A stretch of 64,000 bases of DNA from Heterohyrax brucei (lineage: Eukaryota; Chordata; Mammalia; Hyracoidea; Procaviidae). Location of the stretch: the NCBI GenBank assembly GCA_028571685.1, contig CM053141.1, positions 76,369,833 through 76,433,832 on the forward strand, read 5' to 3'. The translations under genes and the position numbers were made by a program. Positions 55,002-64,000 of this stretch are shown piece by piece (the first letter of the stretch is position 1; the number at the start of each line of letters is the position of its first letter). Under the pieces are notes generated by a model. That model did not search any database. It was not told the origin of the DNA and worked only from the letters and a program-made list of their open reading frames with translations.

Positions 55002-57255
55002 AGGTCTAAAGTAGTATAAGCTTATTGGGCCAAAATGAGGGAGAAAAAGAAAAAGTAAAAATTAAAAAATATGTACCCTTGCCACCACTGTTAACCTCTC
55101 AGTGTTATTCCCTTTCAATCATCTTTCTAACACCTACCACCTGACACAGACACACACACACACACGTGTCATATAGTTGCAGGCAGTGTAATAGTTAAAG
55201 AAAGAATGAAAATTTCAGGTCCTGGTAGAAGGCAAGACAAGAGGCCCACACACTCTAGAAACTGCGGAGACATTTGTGAAGACGTGGAAACAGAAAGCCT
55301 CATTTTCAAACATGGACAAAGGCTGACTCATTGTAACTGACTCTTTTCAAAGAAATAATAGTATTATATTAATTAATTTGTTGGTCTTGACTACCATAAA
55401 AGAGTGTGACCGCTCTAGCACGGCTGGTTCCTGCAGTGGACTGTACGCCTGTCCCCTATAGTGCGGGGCTATGGCCCCGGCGATGGCCAGGCAGCCAGCA
55501 GCAGCCCAAACACAGAAAATCACGTAGAAAGCTCTGGGCTGGCAGAAGCGGGTTATCCTTCCATCCAAGTCATTGGGTTTAATGCGTTAACTTTGTAGTG
55601 AAAGCGTTTTCTTTGAGCTCAGGATTCATAAAAAGTGTTACTGGTCCTTGATGTTTCCAGTCAAGGATAGTAAGGAAAACAGAACCCTGAAAGCTCACAT
55701 TGACTGCAGCAAAGACAGAGCCGGGGTGTCGGCCCAGTACCCCTGCTCTCCCCAGGCCTGACAGCACTGAACAGCTATTCATGGCTGCTGGAGCTCTTCC
55801 AGGCTGGGAGTGTAAAGTTACTTGTATCATCTTCGCAGAGAGGAACTTTGTAGTCCCCAGTGCCTCCTGGTTGATTTGGATGGACTGTTTATTTGTTTAG
55901 GCCTGTAATGATATTATCCACAGGGCTAGAGCCACACAGGGAGGATTAGGAATTCCTGGAGGAGGAAAGCTGTGCGTGTTTACTGCCCTGTCAGTACTCC
56001 ACGACACAAGACAAAAGTTACTGTAATTTGTGTATTCCTACACAAGATTCATATGGACAATATTGAGTATAGGTGCTGGTGAAGAGGGGAAAAATAAAAC
56101 AGATTGCCAGAAAGCGAGATGCCAGCCACCTTACGAGGGACACAGCAATGCTCTCACTGTTGGCCTCTGATCAAACACCACAATTCCAGAGCTGGAAGGA
56201 ATCCTGAGATGTTGTCCATAACCAGAATGGAGGGGTGGGGAGCAGAGAACTACCAGCTCTTGACTGGTCTTGTGCTGTCTTGGACCTTGAGTCTAAATCT
56301 TTTGTTTTCAATCTCAGTGGTTTTCGTTGCCTTTGCTTGTGAATCTAGGTTTATCATGGCAAGGCATACAGGTGGTGGTGGGGAGAGGCATGATTTCTCT
56401 TGCCTTCAGTATATTTTCTTTTTTCAGTATATTTATTTATAACTCAGTTTCAATGCTTTTGGTACATTATCAGTGCCAATTCTAGTTCATCTCCTTGGTG
56501 TCAGATTGAAACCACTTAAAATGTGCCGGCAATTGATTCCTGATTGTTTTTATGGAAGCTTGCAGCCCTGAAACCTTCTTCTGCCTCAGGAACGTGCCAT
56601 CCATCCAAGAAATACTCTAGCTGCAAAGAAACGGTAAGATGAATGAACAGAGCCTGTATGTCATTCAGCGGGTTGGGAGAGTGATCTGAGGGGTAGTTGT
56701 GCCCAGTCTTCTCACTGACTGTGGGTTCTTTGTGGTCCTGTCACATTGACGCTGCCATCCCTCAATTTGATCACTGCCACCTGCGAGTCTGACACAGATC
56801 ACTGATGGGAAGATAGAGACAGGCACTACAGTGAAGGCTGACTGGAGAGGCAACTCCAGTGAGCTATGCCTCAGGCCTAAAGAAGAAACACTCAAGGACA
56901 CACCCAAACCACCACAAGTGAGTCAACACAGTTACAAGCCGCTGAGGAACGACGGCACATAGGCAACCTCACTACGAGTAATGGGACAAGGCAGCCGGGC
57001 GTAGGTGGGTCACAAGTAACAACAGTACCTGGAAATAGCCGTTGTGGTTTCCAAACATGATGGAAAAGAACACGAACAAGTCATCTCTATCTCCCGGGTA
57101 CCAGTAGGCACTATAGCAACCTTTCCAACTAACATAGACCTCGTCAATCTATAGCTAACAAAAGCAAAAACTGTATTTATAATTATGAAATGAGTAAGTA
57201 GGATACAGGGATAAAAAGCTTAGCAAGTAAACAAGAGATGCATTAGCCATCCTTC
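55002..57255. other. Repeat-poor stretch with one candidate small ORF
   Basis: More than 2 kb with only a short (CA)n tract at 55147-55165 and no interspersed repeat that I recognise. Local GC is raised around 55400-55560 and 55700-55760. It is the least repetitive part of the right half, lying 1.2-3.4 kb from the second CpG block, so regulatory or unannotated exonic content is possible. Confidence 0.4.
55347..55568 (-). CDS. Candidate small ORF with hydrophobic segment, unverified
   Basis: A 73-codon minus-strand frame starting ATG at 55568. Its first half has a basic start (MDGRITRFCQPR), then a 20-residue hydrophobic stretch (about residues 13-33, 'AFYVIFCVWAAAGCLAIAGA') and a Pro/Tyr/Gln-rich part; the last 15 residues are AT-rich and less protein-like. 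This would suit a short type II membrane or signal-anchored N-terminus. I do not recognise a family. It could be an N-terminal exon, a pseudogene or chance. Raised GC and absence of repeats are the only support. Confidence 0.22.
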   Translation of the reverse strand: MDGRITRFCQPRAFYVIFCVWAAAGCLAIAGAIAPHYRGQAYSPLQEPAVLERSHSFMVVKTNKLINIILLFL

Positions 57256-57832
57256 AAACCAAAAACAAACCCATTGTCATTGAGATAATTCTGACTCATA
57301 ACAACCCTATAGGACAGGACAGAACTGCACCATGGGATTTCCAATCAAGGGCAGATGACCGAGCAAGCAAGGTAAGCATAGGCTTACTTGTGCTTACTTA
57401 CTATCTCTAGGAAACAATTTCACACGGGTGGTGATGTTCACTACAGATTAGTAAGTAAGCCCTTGCTTACCTTGCTTACTGGGTCATAAGCCCCATTAGA
57501 GGTTGTAAATTGGAAAAGACGCTTTGATTCTGTAGAAAGATGCTGTAGGGTTCAGAGAGTGACAGACGCCAGCCGTTCCTAGAAACAAAGTCTTCGGTGT
57601 GTGATAAATTTGAAATTCTTCACTACAAAAATCGAAAATCCGAAGATCTGGCAAGCAAGGTAAGCACTTTGCTGACCTTGCCTTCACCTTCTGGGTAGTT
57701 GGTCCCTGCGTCCAAAGCTGTGATCTTTATAAGAGCAGACTGCCACATCTCTCTCCCCTGGAGGGGCTGATTGGTTCAACCTCCTGCTAGTCAGTTAGCA
57801 GCCCAGAGCTTAACCATTGCACCACCAGAACC
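57256..57832 (-). mobile_element. AfroSINE split by a 366-base insertion
   Basis: The left part (57256-57344) has the A-rich tail and 'CATAACAACCCTATAGGACA'. The right part (57711-57832) resumes with 'AAGCTGTGATCTTTATAAG' and the head 'AACCATTGCACCACCAGAAC'. TCCAA at 57340-57344 and 57711-57715 flanks the insertion. Confidence 0.85.
57345..57710. mobile_element. Unidentified element inserted in an AfroSINE
   Basis: 366 bases flanked by the 5-base repeat TCCAA, sitting inside a recognisable SINE. It contains GCAAGCAAGGTAAGCA in direct orientation at about 57363-57378 and 57650-57665, and an inverted counterpart 'TGCTTACCTTGCTTAC' at about 57463-57480. No open frame of note. A 5-base target duplication would fit an LTR-type element or a small DNA transposon; the ends are not the usual TG...CA, so the class is open. 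Confidence 0.6.
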
Positions 57833-58029
57833 CTCTGAATTGGTGGAGGAGGCAAGGGACAGTTCACAAGAAAGCGCTGCGATTTGGATGTAGCCTCAGG
57901 GTGGTCACCTGCCATTCTCTGAGTTTGCCTTTTCAGTTCCCCTGAGAAGGAAAGAAGCATCTCCTCACTGTGCTTACTAACCATGAATGCGGACGCGGAA
58001 AGAGAATAAACTAGAAAGCTCTCCGAGGC

Positions 58030-58085
58030 CTTTCTGCTCTGCTCTACAGGGTCGCTGTGCGTCAGAACCAATTGCACTGGTACGC
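58030..58085 (+). mobile_element. AfroSINE or RTE tail fragment
   Basis: 'CTCTACAGGGTCGCTGTGC' and 'GTCAGAACCAATTGCACTGG' are the shared SINE/RTE 3' tail; nothing upstream is recognisable. Confidence 0.7.
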
Positions 58086-58429
58086 AGCCGTGTTAAACAG
58101 ACAGGCTGCTGCTACAAAAGCAGACTAGAGACAAGTACACGTCTTTTTAATGACCAGGACTAGGGTGTCCTGCGTAAAAGTAAACACCTTCCTATCTGTG
58201 GAGGGCTAGAAGAAGCCTTCCCGTTGTGCAGTTTGGGTTTCCTGCCATCCTCTGCTAAGGGTGCCTGACCCTGCCAAAAATCATTTACAAATAAAGATCT
58301 CTTAGAAAGGTGCCCTACCTTGGGCCAAAGAGGAGAGCCCTGTTTTCCAATAAAGATTTGGCTGGGCAGGGGAAAGGGAGGCCAAGAGTAACAAAGGGAG
58401 CCAGCGGCATGGGTTTGTTTGGTTTGCCC

Positions 58430-58950
58430 GGCCAGCGCGGGAGCGGCCCGCGCAGCTGACCACGGGTACAGATAGGTTAATTTCCACATGGAGCTGCAGA
58501 AACCCTATCCGCGGGTTGCGAAGCGTGGGTCAGCCAAGGCATGTTAATCTGTTTAGCATGTGCGCTGCGCGGAGGAGCCAGACCACCGGGGTGCAGGAGG
58601 CGCGGCCGCAGCCGCACTCCTCCGGGGGAGTTAATAAAGAGCTTAAGCGGAGTCCCCGTAGCGATTGTGCCAGCGGCTCCGTGCGGGCCCCGCAGGCGGC
58701 ACGGGGAGGGCGAGGCAGCCTAGATCCAGCAGCCCACGTCTAGCAGCCCCTCGGAACCGCGGGATCTGGAGGCTGCAGTCGCAACGAGGACAGGGGACGA
58801 CGCGCTGGCCCGGGCGGGCAGCGCAGCGGGCGCGGCGCGGGGAATCGCCGGGCCCAGGAATCAGCAGCTCCGCGCGCTCACTGCCCCGGGGTGGGGGTGG
58901 GGGGAGTCTCTACTCCCCGTTTGCAACGCGGGGGAGGGAGTAAAGGAGGG
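58430..58950. promoter_or_regulatory. CpG island
   Basis: Dense CpG and high GC from 'CCCGGCCAGCGCGGGAGCGG' at 58427 to 'GCAACGCGGGGGAGGG' at about 58940, with a NotI-type GCGGCCGC site near 58600. Overlapping frames on the plus strand (58516-58943) are compositional. No TATA box or exon can be assigned. It probably marks a promoter or a bivalent developmental regulatory element. Confidence 0.75.
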
Positions 58951-58959
58951 GTTAGACGT

Positions 58960-59240
58960 TTAGAACATTTTTAACTAATCAAAATATTTGCTGATGAGTA
59001 TTTATTTTTACAAGAGCTTGGTTTGGCTGGAGACTTCCCGAACAACAATATGGGCTGCCGTATTAGGTTTGTGACGGAGCCAAGTGTGGTTGGGATTATT
59101 GAATCTGCCCGCTGCAGATGACTCGCTACGGAGATGTTTCTCTGTTCTGGGGAAGAAGCATTCCCAAGACCATCTTTGTGCAGATGGCGCTTAGAACACA
59201 ACCACATGACCCCGAAATCACGGGAGACTTCACGTATTAT
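58960..59240. promoter_or_regulatory. Candidate conserved element flanking the CpG island
   Basis: Sequence complexity is high and there is no repeat signature. It contains 'AATCAAAATATTTGCTGATG', 'GGTTGGGATTATTGAATC' (a bicoid/Otx-type GGATTA core) and 'GCAGATGGCGCTTAGAACAC' (resembling YY1/CTCF-type cores). These are short matches and can occur by chance; the position beside a CpG island is the main reason to list it. Confidence 0.35.
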
Positions 59241-59908
59241 GTTTGGGCTGAATGAAAAGGGGACCACACGCCCATCCCTATCCAAGCCAACAAAAGGAAA
59301 AATAGCGGGAAATGTCCCGGCCTGGAAAAAGGAAAGGCAGAGCTCTGAGATACCGGAGTAAACTGAAACAACGAACTACAACGCTGAATTAGTACAACAC
59401 AACACCCACCACCGCAGCCCAGCTCTCCATAAGTTTTGTCCTCTTTCTCCTATCTCTTAGCGTTCACCCAAGAGTCATTTTAAACTAGACTGAAGTTGGT
59501 AAGTCCAGTCCGAAAGTGATTAAACAACTACTTCCTTAAAGTCACTACAAAGCCACTGACTGTTGTTCAGGAAAACTCAAAAGACATCAAGTAAAATGAA
59601 GCTCGAAAACGGAAAATAAGATTGAAATATAAAGAAGACCTGAAAAAAAATACTAGACTGTAATGTTTTTAAACATGAGCGACTGAGAGCCAGATAAAAG
59701 TATCCCCACTCATAGCAGTATTATTCATTAAGGAAATGAACTAACATGGTGTAAACTGATTGTTAACCTCTAACAACTTAATAAACCCTTAAAGAGTGCC
59801 TTCTAAAGAAACTTCTCAAGGCTTGTCTTGGAGGTAAAAGGCATTGGGTAAGAGTTCTGCCAGAGGGCAGGAAGAAGACACTGCCAGGGACCTGCAGAAA
59901 ATGTAAAG
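59241..59908. other. No recognised feature
   Basis: Repeat-poor AT-rich sequence to the right of the CpG island. Confidence 0.45.
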
Positions 59909-60079
59909 AACCAAAACCAAACCAAACGCCCTGCCATTTGGTCGATTCCAACCCATAGTGACCCTATAGCCCAGAGCAGAACTACCCCATAGAGTTTCCA
60001 GAGAGCCCGTAGTGGAACTGATCTGAAAACCACTGGGTTAGCAGTCGTAGCACTCAAACACTAGGTTACCAGGGTTTCT
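59909..60079 (-). mobile_element. AfroSINE
   Basis: Minus-strand copy: 'AAACCAAACGCCCTGCC', 'CCCATAGTGACCCTATAGCC' and head 'CTAGGTTACCAGGGTTTC'. Confidence 0.93.
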
Positions 60080-60972
60080 GAAAAATGTAAATTGACAGAT
60101 ACATAAAATATCAAGTTGGATCAAAGGAAACAGAAAGTAAACTTACCAATCCAGAAAGAAAATGACTTCTCAAGTGTGAGATGAGCCAGTCCTGATTCAG
60201 ATATAGGCAGAAAACCTTGAAAAGTAATACCAATCCTAACCTAAGTGTCAGTTAGCAATGCAATGTAGTAGCTTTAAAAAGCAAGCTAATGATGGGACAT
60301 GGAAAGTACAATGAACTGTTGGGAACCATGAGCCCATTTCTCCCTTTATTCTCAGTAGAGATGTTTATATTAGAGGATTTTATTCAGTTTGGGGAGCCAT
60401 AAATAAGAGATTTGGAGAATTATAACGGGCTTCTCTCTGTACTTCCTTCATCTGCTTGGTTGATATTGACCATTAAGTGTCCTGATTTTAATGATGTAAA
60501 GTGAGTGGTCACCTGTCTAATTTTGGCCCACATGCTCCCCAAATCAAAACTGAATTATCTACAATTCCATGAAGTGTAGAAACAGCTGGTGGCTGGCTTT
60601 TTTGTTTGCTGAAATCAAAGTGGTTCATGGCCATAAACAGAAAACAGAAAAGGAAAGGCAGCACAAGTCAAAATTGCCTACATTTTACATTATTTTGTAA
60701 CTGGTTGGCAGAAATGAAAGGACTAAGGAAAGTAAAATTTTCAGAGAGCCAAATATATATATATTTATATATATGTATACATATATATGTAATAGCTAAG
60801 GAATTTAAATTCTTGGGAATCAAAGAAGAGAATGGCTTTCAACATTTCCAGTTCAAATTTTTCTTACTCAATACTGACCTCAACTAGAAGAGGACAGATT
60901 GGTCCCACCAGTCAAGAGAAAGACATCAGTAAGGTACATGGGTGTCTAGCAAATCAGTAAGACTGATTTTGA
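60080..60972. other. No gene; AT microsatellite
   Basis: Unassigned AT-rich sequence. An imperfect (AT)n tract lies at 60752-60790. Confidence 0.5.
60752..60790 (+). repeat. (AT)n microsatellite
   Basis: Interrupted TA/AT repeat of about 40 bases. Confidence 0.9.
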
Positions 60973-61168
60973 TATGTTGAAGTCTTACTCTTTTCCTTCC
61001 ACCCTCAATACCTGCCAATGGGACCTTATTTGGAAATAAGAATTTTTGCACATTAAAGATGAAGTCATCTGGATTAGAATATGTCCTCATGCAATATGGA
61101 AACCCTAGAGGTGTGGTAGTTAACTGCTAGGGCTGCTAACCAAAAGGTTGGCAGTTTGAATTCACTGG
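60973..61168 (+). repeat. Left arm of a 196-base inverted duplication
   Basis: The reverse complement of 61544-61739, matching at all but two adjacent positions (GGTTGGC here against GGTCAGC). The arm holds part of a MaLR-type LTR joined to the first 67 bases of an AfroSINE, exactly as in the right arm, so it is a copied junction and not two independent insertions. Confidence 0.93.
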
Positions 61169-61473
61169 CAGCTGTGTTAGCTCTCTGGAGCTGCCACAAT
61201 AGAGTAACACAAAGTGGCTTGAAAGAAGAGTTTATTCTCTAATGGTTCTTAAGGCTAGAATGCCAAAATTTAAGGAGTTCACAGGGCCATGCTCTTTCTG
61301 CAGGCTCTAGCAGAGGATCCTTCCTAGCCTCTTCTTCGCTTCTGGTGGCTGCTTACAATCCTTGGCATTTCTTGGCTTATGAACCACCACCACAGTCTCT
61401 GCCTCCATTGTCATGCAGTATTCTCCCTGAGTCTACACTTCTTCTCTTCTTATAAAGACTAATCATATTGGAT

Positions 61474-61614
61474 GACCTAATTCTGACTCAACATCACCCT
61501 GTAGGACAGAGTAGAAAAGCCCCATAGCATTTCCAAGGAGTGCCCAGTGAATTCAAACTGCTGACCTTTTGGTTAGCAGCCCTAGCAGTTAACTACCACA
61601 CCTCTAGGGTTTCC
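61474..61614 (-). mobile_element. AfroSINE inside an LTR
   Basis: Near-complete minus-strand SINE ('ACATCACCCTGTAGGACAGA', 'CCATAGCATTTCCAAGGAG', head 'AACTACCACACCTCTAGGG'). The head half is within the right arm of the inverted duplication. Confidence 0.9.
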
Positions 61615-61739
61615 ATATTGCATGAGGACATATTCTAATCCAGATGACTTCATCTTTAATGTGCAAAAATTCTTATTTCCAAATAAGGTCCCATTGGCAG
61701 GTATTGAGGGTGGAAGGAAAAGAGTAAGACTTCAACATA
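61544..61739 (-). repeat. Right arm of a 196-base inverted duplication
   Basis: Probably the original sequence, since here the LTR and SINE run on beyond the arm in both directions, whereas the left arm ends abruptly in the SINE. The 375 bases between the arms hold the rest of the SINE and the LTR's other end. Confidence 0.93.
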
Positions 61740-61772
61740 GCCTTCTGAGTGACACAATTCAACCCATAACAG

Positions 61773-62180
61773 TGGCATGTTCCCATGCCCAAGCTGATGC
61801 TTCTGATGTCCTCCTCACCTCCAGATCCCTGAGAGCAGTCACAGAACTAGCAGAACAGGAAGATGGGCAGAAAATTCTGCTTCAAAGCCCAGACCAAGCC
61901 CCTTAAAGTGCCACTACCCTCTTAAAGTTGTCTCCTGCCCTGTCTTCCATTTTTGTGATCCCATATTCCTCCTTCTAAAGATACTTTATAGAGCAGAGAA
62001 ACTGTACATAAGTCAGCTGCACTAGAGAATGCAGCAGTGGCTGGCAGCCAAGTCTAGCAGTGTCCTTACTCACTCCCTTCTTAGAGCTATGCCAGAGCTC
62101 CTGTTATTGCAACAATGGGGAAACTGAACATATTTTTGATGGTGTGAAGACAACATTCAGTATCTAACCATTTAAAGAGA
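61773..62180. other. No recognised feature, possibly L1 5' UTR
   Basis: Leads into L1 ORF1; may be the L1 5' UTR or unrelated flank. I cannot place the L1 start. Confidence 0.35.
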
Positions 62181-62281
62181 CAGACCACCATAGCCCCAGA
62201 AAACCCCTAAAATAAAGACTCAAAAGCCACCTAGATGAAGAAATCTTCCTGAAATTATCTGACATAGAATACAAAATAATT

Positions 62282-63071
62282 ATGTGTAAAGCCCTTCTAC
62301 AGATTACACACAGTGCAGCAGAACAAAATGAAAAATTAAGCAAGCTATATGAACAGCCAGAATGTCAACAATCTGAAATTCAGCAGATCAATAATAAAAT
62401 TACACAGTTAAACAATTCAATGCAAAGCCAAAACAGCAAGATTAAGGAAATAGAATGCAGAGTTAACAAGAATGAAGATAAAGCAACTGACAAGAGCACT
62501 TATAAGGAGAAATCAGCTAAAAGAATCAAGAAAAATGAAGAAGCAGTAAGGAGCATGTGGGACTCTGTCAAGAGGAATAACTTACGAGTAACTAGGAGGG
62601 AGAGCAGAAAATACAGAGAGAATTTCTGAAGAATGGCTGACAGAAAACTTCCCTAACATCATGAAAGAAGAGAACATAAATACTCAAGATGCTTATGGAA
62701 CTCCACAAAAGGTAGATCCCAAAAGAGAGACACCGAGACATATCATAAGCAAGCTAAATAAGACGAAACATAAGCAGATGCTGTTAAAGGCAGCAAGGCT
62801 TAAATCAAAACTAACATACAAAGGGAAGCCTTGTAGACTGTCTTCTGACTTCTCAGCAGAAACTATGTTTGCAAGAAGGCAGTGGGATGACACACACGAA
62901 GCCTTGAAAGAGAAACATTTCCAGCCAAGAATTATATATCCTGCAAATTGTCTCAAATATGACTGTGAAGTTGAGACATTCTTGGGTAAACAGAAGCTTA
63001 GAGACTTTGCAAAAACCAAACCAAAATTACAAGAAATACAGAAAGAAGCTCTTCAGTTTGAAAATCAGTAA
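62282..63071 (+). pseudogene. L1 ORF1p, broken into two frames
   Basis: The first frame (62282-62629) encodes the coiled coil ('QQINNKITQLNNSMQSQ', 'SKIKEIECRVNKNEDK') and the start of the RRM-type domain ('SMWDSVKRNNLRVTRRE'). The second (62661-63071) encodes the rest and the C-terminal domain: 'RETPRHIISKLNKTKHK', 'YKGKPCRLSSDFSAETMFA', 'KEKHFQPRIIYPANCLKYD' and 'KLRDFAKTKPKLQEIQK'. One frameshift or stop between about 62629 and 62661 separates the halves, so the copy is only mildly decayed. ORF1p binds L1 RNA as a trimer. Confidence 0.88.
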
Positions 63072-63511
63072 CATCAGATATATCATCAAGGATGCAATGC
63101 AGGACACGGTGTCCAGAGTCCTACTCAGTTAAAGAAATTGCAAAGCTCAATCAAAGCTAAAATATTAAAATTAGGGAAACAGAGATCTTAACATGTAAAC
63201 TATGACATCTTCACACTATAACAGCGACATATTACAGTATTCATAGTCCTTTCAAATGGAAAGGATGTTAAGGAGATACACAGAATTAAAGGTTGGTTTA
63301 AACTTAGAACATTAAGTGGGAACAAAGGAATAGCTGCAAAGCAAACTAACAAGACTACCTATCAAAACAAGAAACACAATACAGGAGTCTCAACAGACAC
63401 AAAATCAACATTAACAAGGATGAGAAGAAAATCCATAAAGAAAAACAACCTAGAACAGAATATTAAATGGGACAAAGAAAATGCCAACAACACAAAAGTA
63501 AAGGCACCAAC

Positions 63512-64000
63512 ATGATAGGACTAAACATGTATCTATCAATAATTACACTGAATGTAAATGGATTGAATGCTCCAATAAAGAGACAGACAGTAACAGGTTG
63601 GATCAAAAAACATGATTCATCTATATGCTGCTTATGAGAAACACACCTTAGAGTCAAAGATATGAACAAACTGAAAATCAAAGGATGGAAAAATCAAAGC
63701 ATGCAAAAAAAATTAACAACATGCAAAGAAGAGCTGAAGTGGCAATGCTAATCTCAGATAAAATATATTTTAAAGGACAATCCACCATAGTGACCAAAGA
63801 TGGACACTATTCATTGCTTAATACATAAGGAGGATATAAAAGTATTAAATATTTATACACCTAATACCAGAGCATCTATATACATTGAACAAATGATGAC
63901 AACATTGAAAAATGAGATAGATTACTCCAAAATAATAGTAGGTGACTTCAACCCTTCACTTTCAGTAATGGACAGATCATCCAGTAAAAAGCTCAATAAA
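63512..64000 (+). pseudogene. L1 ORF2 endonuclease, 5' part, broken
   Basis: Begins at ATG 63512. It reads 'IITLNVNGLNAPIKRQ' (catalytic Asn region of the APE-type endonuclease), then 'WIKKHDSSICCL', a TGA in place of the residue before 'ETHLRVKDMNKLKIKGW' (the catalytic Glu stands directly after the stop), a frameshift, then 'IIVGDFNPSLSVMDRSS' near 63933-63985 (the Asp/Asn pair of the active site). The active-site residues are thus readable but the frame is not. The reverse transcriptase part lies beyond the window. Confidence 0.88.

Larger units (their letters stand above)
61170..61772 (-). mobile_element. MaLR-type LTR on the minus strand, with SINE insertion
   Basis: On the plus strand it starts 'GTGTTAGCTCTCTGGAGCTG', continues 'GAGTTTATTCTCTAATGG', 'TTGGCATTTCTTGGCTTATG', and ends 'CACAATTCAACCCATAACAG', the reversed LTR start. 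The SINE at 61474-61614 inserted into it. Its left end directly abuts the left arm of the inverted duplication. Confidence 0.8.
62180..64000 (+). mobile_element. L1 with ORF1 and start of ORF2, cut by window end
   Basis: Plus-strand L1 with a broken ORF1, a spacer of about 440 bases, and the first 490 bases of ORF2. It continues past 64000. The same lineage as the minus-strand L1 at 23.8-28.4 kb, judging from parallel ORF1 features. Confidence 0.85.

Noticed and set aside
58516..58943. Arg/Pro/Gly-rich ORFs in the right CpG block
   Set aside because: Explained by base composition; three phases are open over the same bases.

Overview
The window is nuclear DNA from an afrotherian mammal, probably a paenungulate such as elephant, manatee or hyrax. 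The evidence is the repeat content: about two dozen copies of a tRNA-derived SINE with the AfroSINE signature (A-box-like 'TGGTGTAGTGGTTAA', B-box-like 'GGTTCGAATC', tail 'GGTCGCTATGAGTCAGAATC'), an RTE/BovB-type LINE with the same 3' tail, and a lineage-specific L1 with its own 3' UTR. The species cannot be named from sequence alone. Family names rest on pattern recognition and remembered consensus features; no database search was run.

I found no convincing exon of a host protein-coding gene, no functional tRNA or rRNA gene, and no CRISPR or operon structure. Most long open frames are transposon remnants, simple repeats or chance frames in GC-rich DNA. Two CpG-island-like blocks (about 4.68-5.64 kb and 58.43-58.95 kb) are the best candidates for host promoters or regulatory DNA. 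One short minus-strand frame at 55.35-55.57 kb with a hydrophobic segment is the only non-repeat ORF I would keep in view.

Layout. 0-3 kb: SINEs and a twin-primed RTE copy. 3.5-5.6 kb: GC-rich and CpG-rich block. 7-13 kb: L1 3' UTR split by a MaLR-type LTR, a HAL1-like fragment, two more LTRs. 13.1-14.3 kb: palindromic mariner-derived element and tRNA-Gly-type SINE. 17.5-20.1 kb: HAL1 split by nested SINEs and a truncated RTE, then a Tigger-like relic split by a SINE. 20.9-28.4 kb: two L1 tails at one target site, an older L1 tail, and a minus-strand L1 5' half carrying a second copy of the mariner-derived palindrome. 30-36.8 kb: SINE cluster, a long RTE copy with a legible reverse transcriptase and an internal fold-back, an ERVL-MaLR internal fragment, another RTE. 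39.8-43.2 kb: an arthropod-type Tc1/mariner-superfamily transposase relic split by a young L1, then another L1 tail. 45-55 kb: MaLR LTRs, MIR, MER5-like, an unidentified repeat pair. 57.2-57.9 kb: a SINE split by an unidentified 366-bp insertion. 58.4-59.3 kb: second CpG block. 60.97-61.77 kb: a 196-bp near-perfect inverted duplication around an LTR and SINE. 62.2-64 kb: L1 ORF1 and the start of ORF2, cut by the window end.

The elements date one another by nesting: MaLR LTRs, HAL1, L2, MIR and DNA transposons are oldest; AfroSINEs and RTE copies sit inside them; L1 tails with intact target-site duplications are youngest. A recurring theme is inverted local duplication (1.2, 13.1, 27.3, 33.4 and 61.0 kb), produced by different routes.
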